This document shows positions 1 to 11,482 of a DNA stretch of 64,000 nt, piece after piece. The notes under the pieces were generated by a model that made no database searches, had not been told where the DNA came from, and worked only from the letters and a program-made list of their open reading frames with translations. This stretch comes from Calliopsis andreniformis (taxonomy: Eukaryota; Arthropoda; Insecta; Hymenoptera; Andrenidae): positions 28,370,001 to 28,434,000 of the forward strand of contig NC_135064.1 in NCBI RefSeq assembly GCF_051401765.1, given 5' to 3'. Made by a program: the position numbers and the translations under genes. Position 1 is the first letter of the stretch, and every line of letters starts with the position of its first letter.

Positions 1-2430
1 AACTGCGAAGACAGCTAAACTAATCAGCGAATAATACCCACCAAAAATAATCTCTGAAATGTTAAAGTATGTGGCCCTAGATTGATCCTCGATCGACGAA
101 CTCGCTCTGTCTTCATCGTGGCGAGATTTATTTCTGTACAACGATCTTTGGTCGCGCTTGTTTACTCTGGCCGGGACAGAAATACAAGAGTGTCGCTGGG
201 ACGCGAAACATCTGTCACGATAAACCTGCAGACGTCGTGGTCGGTCACGTTGGCGGGTATTTTCGCCACGTGCTGCGCGATTACGCGGCTGACAGCCCCG
301 TGACAACCGCTTTCTCGCTCGATTTTCTCATAGGTAACCAAGTTGACAGCGGCCAGAGACACTTCCTTGAAGCCGCCCGCCGCTCTCGACCACCCATGTG
401 TATCTCGCGCGAGCTGTCTTGGATGCTACGTTGAAAGGGTGAGCCCTGTTGCATTTTAAGGGAAATTCGAGACTAATTGACTCTGTTAGAAAATCAGACG
501 ATGTGCCTTTGTCATGAGAAATGTTGAACGAACCGAGTTGGGTCTGTAGGTTGATTGTAACTAATTTGGAGTGATGTATGCTATGTTTAAAGGAGATCAT
601 CTTACATTTATGGTGTTTTCTGAAGACTTAAAGGAACCAGAGAGACATGCAGTATTCAGAGACAGTGAAAGTAAATATTTGTGTGCAGCGTCTTACTTAT
701 ATTATCTACTTAATCTCGAGACACTAGAATTTTATATAAATTAGTGTCACCGATAAATTAAATTTCTTCTAAGCCATTAACTTACTGCTCTATCACTTGA
801 CGTACTTTAAGCATCGAACTTTAACCGATTCGAAAGCACTGTATCATTCAATTTACATACATTCTCAGCTCGTTCTTCTCCCATTTCGACGTGGCATCCG
901 AACATCGAAACCCTCCCCATTTTCGACGATCCCAGGTAAAGAAGAAACCCAAAATTAAGTCCCTCGTCCGTTTTAGGCTGGAGTCGTCCGTGTAGGACGA
1001 AACCCAAAATTAAATCCCTTTACGCGGGGCTGACCAAACGACAGCTGGTCAAAGGAAACCATAATATTTCCCAAACGCGGCGAAATCGAACGTGACCGAT
1101 GGTGGTGTACCGATTTATTAAAAGACCGGTGTCGCGTGATCGCGAGCGTGCTCAGCGGTGAGTCCTGCCTCGGTTTTGTCGTCTTTGCACTCGTAGTCGC
1201 AACCTATCGTTAGGCAAAGTGTCGCCTGGCGGGCTTGCGTGCAGGCATGCGACTTAAACCGACTATTACGCGACGCGGTGTCACCCGGAGCAGAGCAATT
1301 TTGTCAGAAGTCGAGGATCAGGGGCCGCATTCTTGCTATTCCGACGACTTTCCCCACCCCCGAGTCCACTCACCGCTTCTCCTTTCCCTCTTCTTTCGCG
1401 CTGCGCCCAGAACACGTAGCCGTCGCCGCTGAATTATTTCGTTCCACTTTTCGCTAGCCCCAGAGGAGCTCGTATCGATCCGCAACGGAACGATCGTTTA
1501 CTGTGGTCCCGACCACCGCTGGTTTTGTCCACCTCAAGGCCTCAACCTCTGCGGATGACGCGCAGAAACGATCCAACACTTTTTTCGTTGCCTTGGCATG
1601 ATCAGACTTCGCGATCGTTGGACGATTTGGAAGATCCTCCTAGACTTGGGGACTTCAAACAAGTTTGAAGATCAGTCAGTGAGTTCGTTTTTTATATACA
1701 ACTAGGATCCGCTGAAATAGCAATACAAAATTTAACGCAATAGATTACACGTATATTGAAAAACTGTGTAAGGAAAGCGTTTCTGAAAAATGTGAGATTC
1801 GATCGAAATTGTGTCACGGCCTTCGTGCTTGCTGAGCGTCATATTTCTTTCCTTTGTGATATGTTCGTCTGGGATTGTCTTCATTTCCGCCCAGACAATG
1901 GTACGCAGGGCGTTTTTTTGCGTACTGCAGTTTTCCTCTTACGATTCGTGGATTTACCGATTGGAAACGGAGCACGCAAGATGTCGAGCCCTCGCGAATT
2001 CGTCAAAAATGGTGTACATATGTGTATTTTGGTTCTGGTGTTGAGGAACATCTGTTACATGGGGTTCGTAAGGTTGGGAACACAGGTGTACCGAAGAGGG
2101 TTCGGCATAAATTCTGTTTAATAATTAAACTCTAATACTAAACGGAATGAAACTCTAAGTGTACAGAAAAAGATCAGGAGGTGTTCCCTATTGGAGCAGA
2201 ACATCGAAGGCAGAGATTCCTGTCCCAGCATTCGATTCCGCGACAAAAGCGCGACGGTCCGTTCCGGTGGAAATATTTGAAGCCGACAAACGCCTGAGCA
2301 GTAGTTCCACCTAGTCCACCGTAACGAAGACGAGTGGAAGACAAGAAGAAAGAGGAGGAACCCCTCGGAGGAAAGGTGCAAGGAAGTTGGCAGGAGAATA
2401 AGAACGAGGAATCCAATCGATACAAATTGG
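1..2430. other. Non-coding stretch, no gene recognised
   Basis: No open frame here resembles a known protein. The frames are short, lie on both strands and are not flanked by convincing splice pairs. The stretch contains the 944/999 direct repeat listed separately. A TATTAAAAG word at 1116-1124 is followed by TCAG at 1152 and a GTGAGT at 1158. That loosely resembles a core promoter plus donor, but the TATA-to-initiator spacing of about 38 bp is too long, so I do not call a promoter. The rest is mixed AT-rich and moderately GC-rich unique sequence. Confidence 0.6.
944..1019 (+). repeat. 21-bp direct repeat, two copies 55 bp apart
   Basis: The word GAAACCCAAAATTAA followed by G or A and TCCCT occurs at 944-964 and again at 999-1019, with one mismatch in 21 positions. 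Between the copies, CGTCC-gtgta-GGACG forms a 5-bp hairpin that abuts the second copy. A repeat of this length is unlikely by chance over 55 bp. It suggests a local duplication, or two copies of a protein-binding site. Confidence 0.8.
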
Positions 2431-2439
2431 GAATGCGAT

Positions 2440-2720
2440 GACGGTGCGAGTTTTCAGCCGGGCCCCCGGAAAAATAACGAAAGCCGCAATTATCGGCTCG
2501 TTTTGCCGATTTGCGGGCCAGCATGCTCGTCATTAGGCGGCGAGCGCGCGCCCCTCCGACCCCGGCGGAAACAATGGCACCCAGGGTGTCAGAAATAATA
2601 CAAATAACCGGCCCTGGGTGAAAGTACTGTTTAGCCCGTAATTTCCTTTCGTGGCGAGCACGTCGGAAGGCGGGGCACGGTCACACCTTCCACGCTCTTT
2701 CCCCGTCCACCACCTTCTCG
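2440..2720. other. GC-rich island with a long-looped inverted repeat
   Basis: This block is markedly richer in G, C and CpG than its flanks, and it contains the 9-bp inverted repeat at 2578-2620. It also has AT-rich words such as CAATTATCGG set in GC-rich sequence, a texture often seen in insect cis-regulatory DNA. No coding frame is convincing. A regulatory role is an inference from texture only. Confidence 0.25.
2578..2620. repeat. Perfect 9-bp inverted repeat, 25-nt loop
   Basis: CACCCAGGG at 2578-2586 is exactly complementary to CCCTGGGTG at 2612-2620. The stem is GC-rich and would be stable in RNA or cruciform DNA. The 25-nt loop makes it too small for a normal microRNA precursor. It could also be two inverted binding sites. 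No known family is recognised. Confidence 0.7.
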
Positions 2721-5700
2721 CTCATTTTTCAGCTGGCCACGGAATAACGAAGAGAAGACGGTGGTGGGGAGGGGGCGCGATTTCCTACGATCGGCCAGAC
2801 TGACACAGTCATCCTCTGTGCATTGTTTTTGCGAGGAAAGTCTGATGTCATCGTTGCCGCCCCTGCCCTGGGGGAAACAAGGCAGCGGCGTGACCGGTCT
2901 CCTCTGCAGGAAATCGATGCTGCCGAGTCGAATGTGAACGAAGTTTCACCGAAACGAGGCAAATTTAAACTTGGAAAGTTGTGTTGCCTGTAGCAGTAAC
3001 ATATTTTGCCGAAATAATAATTCCTCCAATCCTTTAGATGTTCACTACTTCGATTAAAATTACTTTCCTTGTCCAACTTATGCAATGAAAGGACCACAGA
3101 GGCAGCAATAACCTGCAGAGATCCGAGAACAGTTCAAAGAGCAAATCCAGAGCGCAAGATGCCCCAAACAGTACTGGCACGGGACATCGGGATACGACAA
3201 AGGACGAAAAGTAGACGAGGGTCCTGGTTGCATCCCGGTCGAAGGACGCCGCTTGCAGGCGGCTCTGCAAGGATGATACAAAATATTAATATTGCGCGCG
3301 TTTCCCTCATAACTCACGGGCCGGTGAGCGCGTTACGCACGCTCCGCAGCGTCTATATCCCGAGGGACGTACGGGTGGCTGGCAGGATAAGCAGGATGCG
3401 TCGGAACAGAGACGAAACGAGGGGAAAGGTCCGAGACGGCGGCGGAGAGAGAGGGACGCGCGTGTCTTTGTGCTTTTAAGGGCTCAAGGACCCATTGTGG
3501 CCTCCTCCCCGGGCCACGAATCGCCCTGGAAGCCGCATGTGTTCTTCCAAACGCCGATGAATGCGGCCCGCAACTTTCATCCTGGAAAAACTTCCCCTTC
3601 TTTCGGGGCCATTATGCGCCGACATAACTCGTCAAAAATATTGTGATTGGTGGGCCATTGAATATGACGTTACCTGGAGTCCGCGAGGCCACGGGGAGAA
3701 AGAGCACCTAGACAATGGGGAGAGACAGCGGAACAGCTCGCTGAAACTAGGTCCTTCTAGGTCCTTTCCTCATCCTTCTCTGCCGTCGACCGCCGTGGGT
3801 TAGAGAATATCATATTTTCTCGGTCGGTGCGCAACGTGTCTCTGGAATTTCATATGACGCACGGACAAAGGGACGCTCGGAATGGGATCGGGAAAATCTT
3901 GAGGATGATGAAGTTCGACATGTTCCAGCAGGGGGATTGGGTCTCGGGTATTACGGGTGCGCGTTTTAGCCGCGATGTTTGATTTTCGAGTGGCGTCGCT
4001 GCATCATACGGACGTTGTTCCTCGCTTCGGTATTCCGGTTTGATGGATCCATGTTATGGGTTTTGCGATGCTTTCATGGGAGTCCAGCACATGGCAAACT
4101 CTCCTTCTGAGATTCGTCGAGTGAAAAAATTGGTAAACAGTGATACTGATTGGGCTAATGCATATCTGTTGAACAGCTATTATTTGGTATGTATAAGAGA
4201 AATGTTACCCAATAACTTCCCCGTGGGAAACAGTATCGCATCACAAATCACTAGAAGAGCATCGAGATGGTCACGAAACCACTAAGTCAGCCACTGCCTC
4301 GAACTAAAACTCAATCATGTCCCAAAGCGTGCATCCCGCCCACCTAGCTACGAACCTGCAAATCTTAGGGTCGCGAAGGTTGCTTCCGATTATCCGTATG
4401 CTTACAGCTCGTTTGCCTCTCGGAAACAGTTCCCTGACCGGGCCAGAGCTGCGCCAAGTCTAGAAATCTTAAGCCTAGTACCGGAAGATGTTCCTTTGGC
4501 AAACCGCGAGTCAAACGGCCGTGATGCAGACGCGTATCAGGAGGCCCCAAGTCCGAGCCCTTTATCCGCTTTCTAGCTGCCGCGATGATGTTGCAAATTT
4601 AATCATCTGCATACTTGCCGATTACACGGAACGCCGATCACAGAAGTCGCCCCGCGGGGGTTGCTCCGCATCCGAACTCCGTTTACGTTCAGGCCACATA
4701 CTTTGTGCGTCTGTAGACGCGCCACCCTCGTTCCTGCTCTCTTTCACCCTCCTCTCTTGCTCGCCGGAAGCGCATCGCAGTGCTTCCAACCGGCTTCCAC
4801 GGAGCTTTGTGTGGGCCCGCCGCGGGCCCTTCGATTGTCCTGTGTCGGAATTTTCGACAGAGGATTGCACATGCTTGAATTTTTTCCTCATAAAATGGTG
4901 CCCAGATAGTCTGCTGTGGTGTAAGTATTAGCGTGGAAAAGGTGAATTTTTGTAATCTATTAAGTCGTTTGCTAGATCCTCTGCCCCTAGTAAACACCCT
5001 GGATATCAACACCCTCAATATACTCTTCGAATGTAGCCGAGTGTTTGAATATCGATAATTGCCGAGTCGAAGGTTAATCGGAAGGTAAATATAATGGATC
5101 TACCAGAGAACGACACGTTTGCGAGTACAAATATTATTCCGCGCTGGCGAAGGGATCAGGATAAGGGGTGGAGACGAAAAAGAAGCAGGGGCTGGTCGGT
5201 GTTGCGACAAGAAGCATTGGGACACCGGAGCAACAAGTGGCAGACACGAAAAGAGAGATCGACGGATGTCAAGTCGTGGGGAAATAAAAAATCACCCTTA
5301 TCCCTAACCAGGGAGGGGGTGGGAAGGCTAATAAAGGCCTGCGACAACAAGCGACAAGAGGGGTTGCTGCCGTGACTGGAAGGAGAGGAATCGAGGGTGA
5401 AGTAGAGAGAACCAAGAGGCTTAAACGCTCCTCAGCAACACAATAGAATTTTATCGGGGTGCTTCCACCTTTTTTTCTTCTCACCCTCTTTTTCTCCCTC
5501 AAATTTCGATGTCTACCGCCTGCTGTAATCTTCTCAACAAATAAAAAGCTTATTCTTTCTCTGTTCATAAAACAGTTACCATTTCTTTCTAATTGGGTTG
5601 ATGTCATCAGCCTAACTGTATCAATTAAATTCTATAGCATCTGATATTAAGAAAAATATCCAAGAAACGCTGCGAATATTTTCGAATCGAATCAACGTTC

Positions 5701-8700
5701 GATTGGATTCTCTAACAGCAATTGATTTCCTCCAACAATTTTCCAACGGAACAAGCAAAAACAACGATAGCTCCGCGTTTCATTCTCGTGAACTTTTCAA
5801 AATTCTACTTCGCAACTTTCGATTCTGCCCTGAGTAGAAGCTCCCGCGCGGCAATGGGATGGTGTGCTCAGTGGACGTCGAAAAAAGAAAAGGAGCCACC
5901 CTACCGAGGAGAGGAGGCATTTAATTAATTCGAGATCGAGGCTTTGATCAGAATATCGCGAGCTCACCCCGACGGAAAACAAATCCGCGTGCAATTCCTG
6001 GCTGCTTAGCATTACGTAAAAACCAATTACGTGGGAATGCCTCTGTCGATTGGTAGGGGGGATGGCCCGCAGGGCTCGCGGCTCGCTAATCGGGAACGAA
6101 AATGCCTCGGGTCTGTTGTTCCAACCAAATGTATCCGATGTCAAAAGTGGCTGGACATAGGGGGTGGAGGGTGGAAGGGGCGATCGGAGACGACGCGAGC
6201 CTCGCGTCCATCGGAGGGCCGGGTGGCACGTGTCACTTTGAAGAACGTCCGTGGGGAGAGGAGGTATAGTGGAGCAAAAATTTTCCACCGAATCTCGTTA
6301 AGTTTTCATTTGCCAAATGCAGATGCCAGCCCCGACTCTCCGAGTGACTCTGACCATCCAACCGATTGTGGTGCCCACGGCCAATTTACGTGCCCCCTGT
6401 TTTCTGTACGTAGTATTGATCTATGGTTTTAGAGTCGTTACAAAAAATTAGAATTTCGTGGCTTCTCAAGACGGAAACTCTTGGCGGAGCTGAAATTCTT
6501 TACTGTATTCCTAGTTCATCGGTTCGAACTACTTACCTACCTACTACTAAAGATTTGAGGCTTTGATGGTCCAACTTTCACGAGGCTTTCAGGTATAACA
6601 CATTGAAAATAAATACTTAGTACACAGAATCTTTGGAGTGTCTAATATATTAAATAATCGCACAGCAGCGGGATCCCCTGGTTGGCCTCGTACCTGTTAC
6701 GATCGGAATTTGGCAAGTGATGTAGCGAGGAACGAGGCGTGGTGCGGATCATCACAGAAATTACATCATTCGGCACGAAATTTCGCAAGATTGGTCGCAG
6801 CACGATCTCTCCCCCCTTCTGACCCTTCATTCCCTGTCGGCGGGTCGCTCGGGACGTCCCGACGTTGTTCTGGGCCTTATTCCCGTGTAATCCTCGCCGG
6901 CCAGGAACCACCGTAATTCATATTGTCGTTATACGTGCGCACGGATCCCCGGCTTGATTACCAATAACGTCGGAATGGATACGTACATAGCAACTGGCAG
7001 GGTCTCTCACGGCGCTAAAAAACGCGGAAAAAGAGGTGGAAGCCGGCGGAAGGACGGGATATTAAACTATATCGGAGTTCTGGATTGGTACGAAGCGGCG
7101 AGACGCGATCGAAACTCGCCAATATTTACGATACGGAACTTCAATATTTGCGGTATTCCACGCGAATGTAGTGAAAATACAGTAAACTCGGAATAATTAC
7201 GCCTTGAATGAACATTCTTCACTCGATCAACGTTTGGATTCTTCTTTGATTCTTGTGATATGAGAACCGCTGGCGCAAAAACCGCAAACCGCGGGCCAAT
7301 ATAATGAGATTTAAATTACTGTGGGACTGTGACATAGTGTCCTTTTTACGAATCGTTGCCCCCGCTCTACCTCTAGTCGGTAACCAATTAGGGATGCAAA
7401 TTTGATTTGTAGCTCCGTCCCGAAATAATCGATTATCGTACCTGGGTCCTGGGTAGAATTGGCTCCTACGAGATTTCTTAGTCCATAGGATTATTCCACG
7501 AAACGACACTTGCGGTTGTCGATGGGGACGCGAGCTGGGAAAAATTGTATTTAGACGTAATGGTAGAGTAATTGAAGGTATGTGCTGATGAGTAGAAAAT
7601 GTTGCGTATACATAAACTGACTTGTTAAATGGAAATAGGATTTATCACATTCATTGTTGAAGGTATACATAAGATTAGACCGCCCTTTTATACTTTTTCT
7701 ACATTCTTTAACAAGAGGAAAGTATCACAAATTAAGCATTCAGAAAGCCTAGCGCAAAAATTTACAATTTTCCGTGACGAATAAATATCGCCGTGAACTT
7801 CCTCCGATGAAACTACTAAATAATTTATGCTGCACGTTCCGTGGTTATTTTTAATGAACAGTCGAATGAATATTCATTATGATCTAAGTATAAATTTTCT
7901 ATCTTGTTGACGACTCGTCTTGAGAAAATAACGGCAGGGAAGCTCCGTGAAGAAGTTCGCTTTCTGGAAATCCGTGTTTAACAGCGACTTTTAATCCTCC
8001 TAACTTTATCCAACAATCGCGTCCTACCGCGAGGAAGAAACCAGAAGACGTTTTCCTGATCGCATCTTTTCTTCTTCGGTTCGAACGCCACTTACGAGAC
8101 GAAAAAGTCACGGAAGGTTCTCAGCGCCGATCGAATCTTCTGACATCGAAAATTTTAAAGTCTCCCGCTAAAATCTCCATGCCTGCTCGCGTTATCTGAG
8201 AGACTCGATCTGCCGTCGAGGATCGAAGGGCATACATTGATTTCGATAGTGATCGATTACCCTCGACCTTCCCTCGTCCTCCGCCCATTCGACTCCTTCT
8301 TCGTCTTGCAGAAGACGTATCGATATCGTGACTCAATTTAGATGAAACGATACAAGGGAGAGGTTACAGACGCGTTGTCTTTTGTCGGAGCTATTGTTGA
8401 AAATCGATTGGAGCTGTGGGAATTATGAGTAGAAGTTGAAAAGTTCAGTTGAAATTAATTTGGTAATAACTTGAAATGCTGCGAGTATATAGTTTCATGA
8501 AGCAATTAAGGAAGGTCTATTTCCATATTTCCTCTTCTCTTGATCCATTCCTATTTCGTTTCTAGTGAAAATTTCAAAGGCTCGTAGTTGGCGATGCACA
8601 TGTTGCGGTCGTTCACGCGCGAAGCAGTATGAATCAACGGTAAAGTGTACCGAAGTGGACACGAGTGACGGGCGTCATGGACGTGTTCTCCCACGGTGGC

Positions 8701-10860
8701 TGATGTCAGAAGACGTGCGCGACAAAGTACGTGTCACGCCACTCTCGGTTCGTTTAAGTTAATTGTCGGGACTCTTCTCCTGCGCTCCGTCATCGCTAGG
8801 CCGACCGATTTCATCACTGTCTTTCGATCCGTTTCTCCTTCCCTTTTTTCGACTCGTCGATATCCAGCTTCGTCATCCCTTCCGAATAAAAGGTTGCGAT
8901 TACTATGGTGAACGTCTACTGTTGCGTCCTTCCTGTGATTTTTCTTACCGAGTGCTCCTGATCGATGGCCTCTAAACCCTAACATTTTCCTTGCCTCGCA
9001 TAGTATCGAAGTCTTCACAGAGCATAATTGTGCTGTCTATCTACTCAAGTTCCACTCGACTTTTACAACGACGTTAAACCAACAGAACATCAGGACTTGC
9101 TCCGGGCCATACCAGCGACCCGTCTCAGAAATGACATCGGACTCGTCAAAACCATGAACAAAATCAAATCATCCCCATGGAAAGCAAATCATCCGCGTTT
9201 TCAGGGAATCGTCCCTGCTGCTTGCTTTCTCGCTTGAATGCCACCAAAAACGTTATCCTCGAAGTAAAAAAGGGACCGAGGAAAGGAGCTTTCGAGGAGG
9301 CTGAAATAATTATCCGCTTAGCCTGGTCGGCAGCGAGCCTTCGACAAGATCGACGATCGCGCTCGATGGAGCGTTGTTCCGCGCTCAGGTTCGCCTGCTG
9401 GAAGACGTCCTGCTACTATCTCATTCTTGGCAATTTCATACTTGCGCTTCGACTCACGCACAATTAAACGCGTTCACACGCGAAAACAGACGGCAATCGT
9501 AGGAAGCATCTGTGCTCTCGTACACTCTCTTTCAGAGTATTTTGAGTGCTAATGTTGCACGAGCCTTTTGCTATTGACGCTAGTGGGATCGATCTGAACG
9601 CGTGGAGTAATGACTAAAAAAAGGATGACTCGTAATATTTGTAGATTTCATCAGCTACGGTGATTCATAAAAATGAGATGAATTAATCGGAAATAAGATA
9701 CTTATGTATATTGTGAAAATGTAATACTCTAAATACATGTAAAGAAACTTAAAAGTTGGTTTACTCGTAGAGGTGCAGCAGATTGCACAGCACCACTGGA
9801 GCCCAAGGATCCCCATTATAGGAATCGTCAACAGCAGCGCAATCCTTAATCTTCCTGTCCTTCTGTCATTCCAGGGCAGGGAAGTGTCGTCGGGGACACC
9901 ACAAAGCGCTCGACTTTCCGAGTCCCCGGGGATAATCCTGTTACGCTTTTGCGGATCGTTGACGTGCACGTGAGATGTCACTGGCTTGTCGGGGCTCACA
10001 ATGCCGCGGTGACTCGACTCGAATCGGCTGAAAGCGGTCCGTGTCCCCTCGATCCTTCTATAGATCCCCTGGCCCGGAAACTGTCACGGGGTGTCACCTG
10101 TTCAGGTACGAGCACTTGTCCACGAAGCGCTTTGGCCCGCCTGCGCGTGTCTCTTGTCCCACAAACCAGCGACAAGTGTCGTTCTTCTGTTAACAATTGG
10201 ACCGACCTGACGCGAAACGAGGGTGGTCCGTTTACCTGATCACGCGCTCCAGCTCAATGTAAGGGACAGGATTCGACGCATTCACTGCGTACGCGGTTCT
10301 AACAAGTTACAATTAAACTAGAAATATAGTGTGGTCAATTGAGACATCGTGTGAAAGTGTTGTCTAATATAAATAAATAATCGTGATCCTGTAAGAAGCT
10401 GAAACTTTCATTTTCCAATGTTCCTGTGACTTCACCTGTACTAATGCTCCATGTTCATTTTACTGATTGATTCATTTTACAACCACAATACAATTCTAGT
10501 TCACTTACATCGGAAATCATCCTTCTAAGATCATTGAATATTGTCAGTTTTGAGAAACTGTTTCAGTCCCTGCAAGTGTTTTCACCAGAGTGTCAACGTT
10601 CAAACGCCTACTGTTGACGATAGTGCAATAGGGAGACGTTGTATTTTTGTGTTCTCAGGGTGGAGCACCCACACCTCGACATTCTTCTCCGTCGAGAAAC
10701 TGTCATTGCTTGGCACGGCGTAAAATTACCGAGGCGCGTGAACACGGAAGGTTCGCGTGGGTCGGCTGCTCGCTCTCCGTCGACAGAAGTGACCGTAGAT
10801 TTCATTAAACGCGCGCGTTTCGCGAAGATTAATGTTTCAACGCGCGACCAGACCGCCGCC
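2721..10860. other. Non-coding stretch, no gene recognised
   Basis: About 8 kb of unique sequence without a recognisable exon, RNA gene or transposon body. Open frames of up to about 160 codons occur in GC-rich patches, for example 5797-6288 on the minus strand. They have overlapping frames on the other strand and no protein motif that I know. A few isolated splice-like words such as TTTCAG|GTATAA at 6592 have poor partners. I see nothing else that can be supported. Confidence 0.6.
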
Positions 10861-10892
10861 TACGTTACTCGTTGCATCACGAACCTCTGTCT

Positions 10893-10928
10893 CTAATGTC
10901 TCTGCCCTTATTTCTGTTTCAGGTAAGC
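10893..10928 (+). promoter_or_regulatory. Candidate recursive splice site (ratchet point)
   Basis: A pyrimidine-rich run ends in TTTCTGTTTCAG and is followed at once by GTAAGC, so a strong 3' splice site (AG at 10921-10922) abuts a strong 5' splice site (GT at 10923-10924). A CTAAT branch-point-like word lies at 10893-10897, about 25 nt upstream of the AG. This is the form of zero-length exons used for stepwise removal of long introns, described best in Drosophila. If real, it means that this part of the window is a long intron of a + strand gene. A chance match or an ordinary cryptic site remains possible. Confidence 0.4.
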
Positions 10929-11289
10929 GGAACTAACTAAGAGCGATCGTGACAAGCTCGGGAACTCATACAGCCGTAGAAATCTCAATTTTGACGAGTC
11001 GAAGGTTTGCTCGATGGTAATTCATAGTTTCGTTCTTACCTTGCGCGTCTGCAACGCGTCAAAGGCGTTTTACCGCTTTTCTGTCTTCCTGATATAACCG
11101 GGAAGCGTCGTCGCCTTCGCGAAATTCATCACGCGAGACTATCGACACTACTGTGTTTCCATGCAGAAGCTAGATCACGTGGGGATCCTTCAACACCTAG
11201 TTATTAAGGCGCTTTTTTAAGGAAAGGGTGATGTACAGATTGATGACTCGTTCTTCAATCCAATACCTTTCTTTGCGCACGTGCGTTAT

Positions 11290-11310
11290 GTCGGACTTTT
11301 TTAGTCCGAC
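11290..11310. repeat. Perfect 8-bp hairpin with T5 loop
   Basis: GTCGGACT (11290-11297) and AGTCCGAC (11303-11310) are exact inverted copies around five T residues. On the + strand the stem is followed by GTAATTA rather than a T run, so it is not a terminator-like structure. No associated gene is visible. It may be a chance palindrome or a binding-site dyad. Confidence 0.7.
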
Positions 11311-11426
11311 GTAATTACATAGAAAATTGCAGTTGCGAACGTTCATAAAGAAGCGATTTCCAAGTAGTACGTACCCGGAAGTTTTCACACTGAATTTTCA
11401 TACACTTTCAAACAGAAAATTCCATT

Positions 11427-11482
11427 ATATTTGAATATTTGAATATTTGAATATTTGAATATTTGAATATTTAAATATTTGA
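11427..11482. repeat. Tandem repeat, 8-bp unit ATATTTGA x 7
   Basis: Seven consecutive 8-bp units run from 11427 to 11482. They are identical except for one G to A change in the sixth unit. The array is in register with no indels, which suggests recent expansion by slippage. It lies about 500 bp downstream of the candidate recursive splice site. Confidence 0.95.

Noticed and set aside
1116..1165. TATTAAAAG, TCAG and GTGAGT resembling a core promoter with an early donor
   Set aside because: TATA to initiator spacing is about 38 bp instead of about 31, and the donor would leave an exon of only a few bases.
5797..6288. 163-codon minus frame
   Set aside because: It overlaps a 133-codon + frame. 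The composition is Pro/Ser/Arg-rich and no homologue is recalled.
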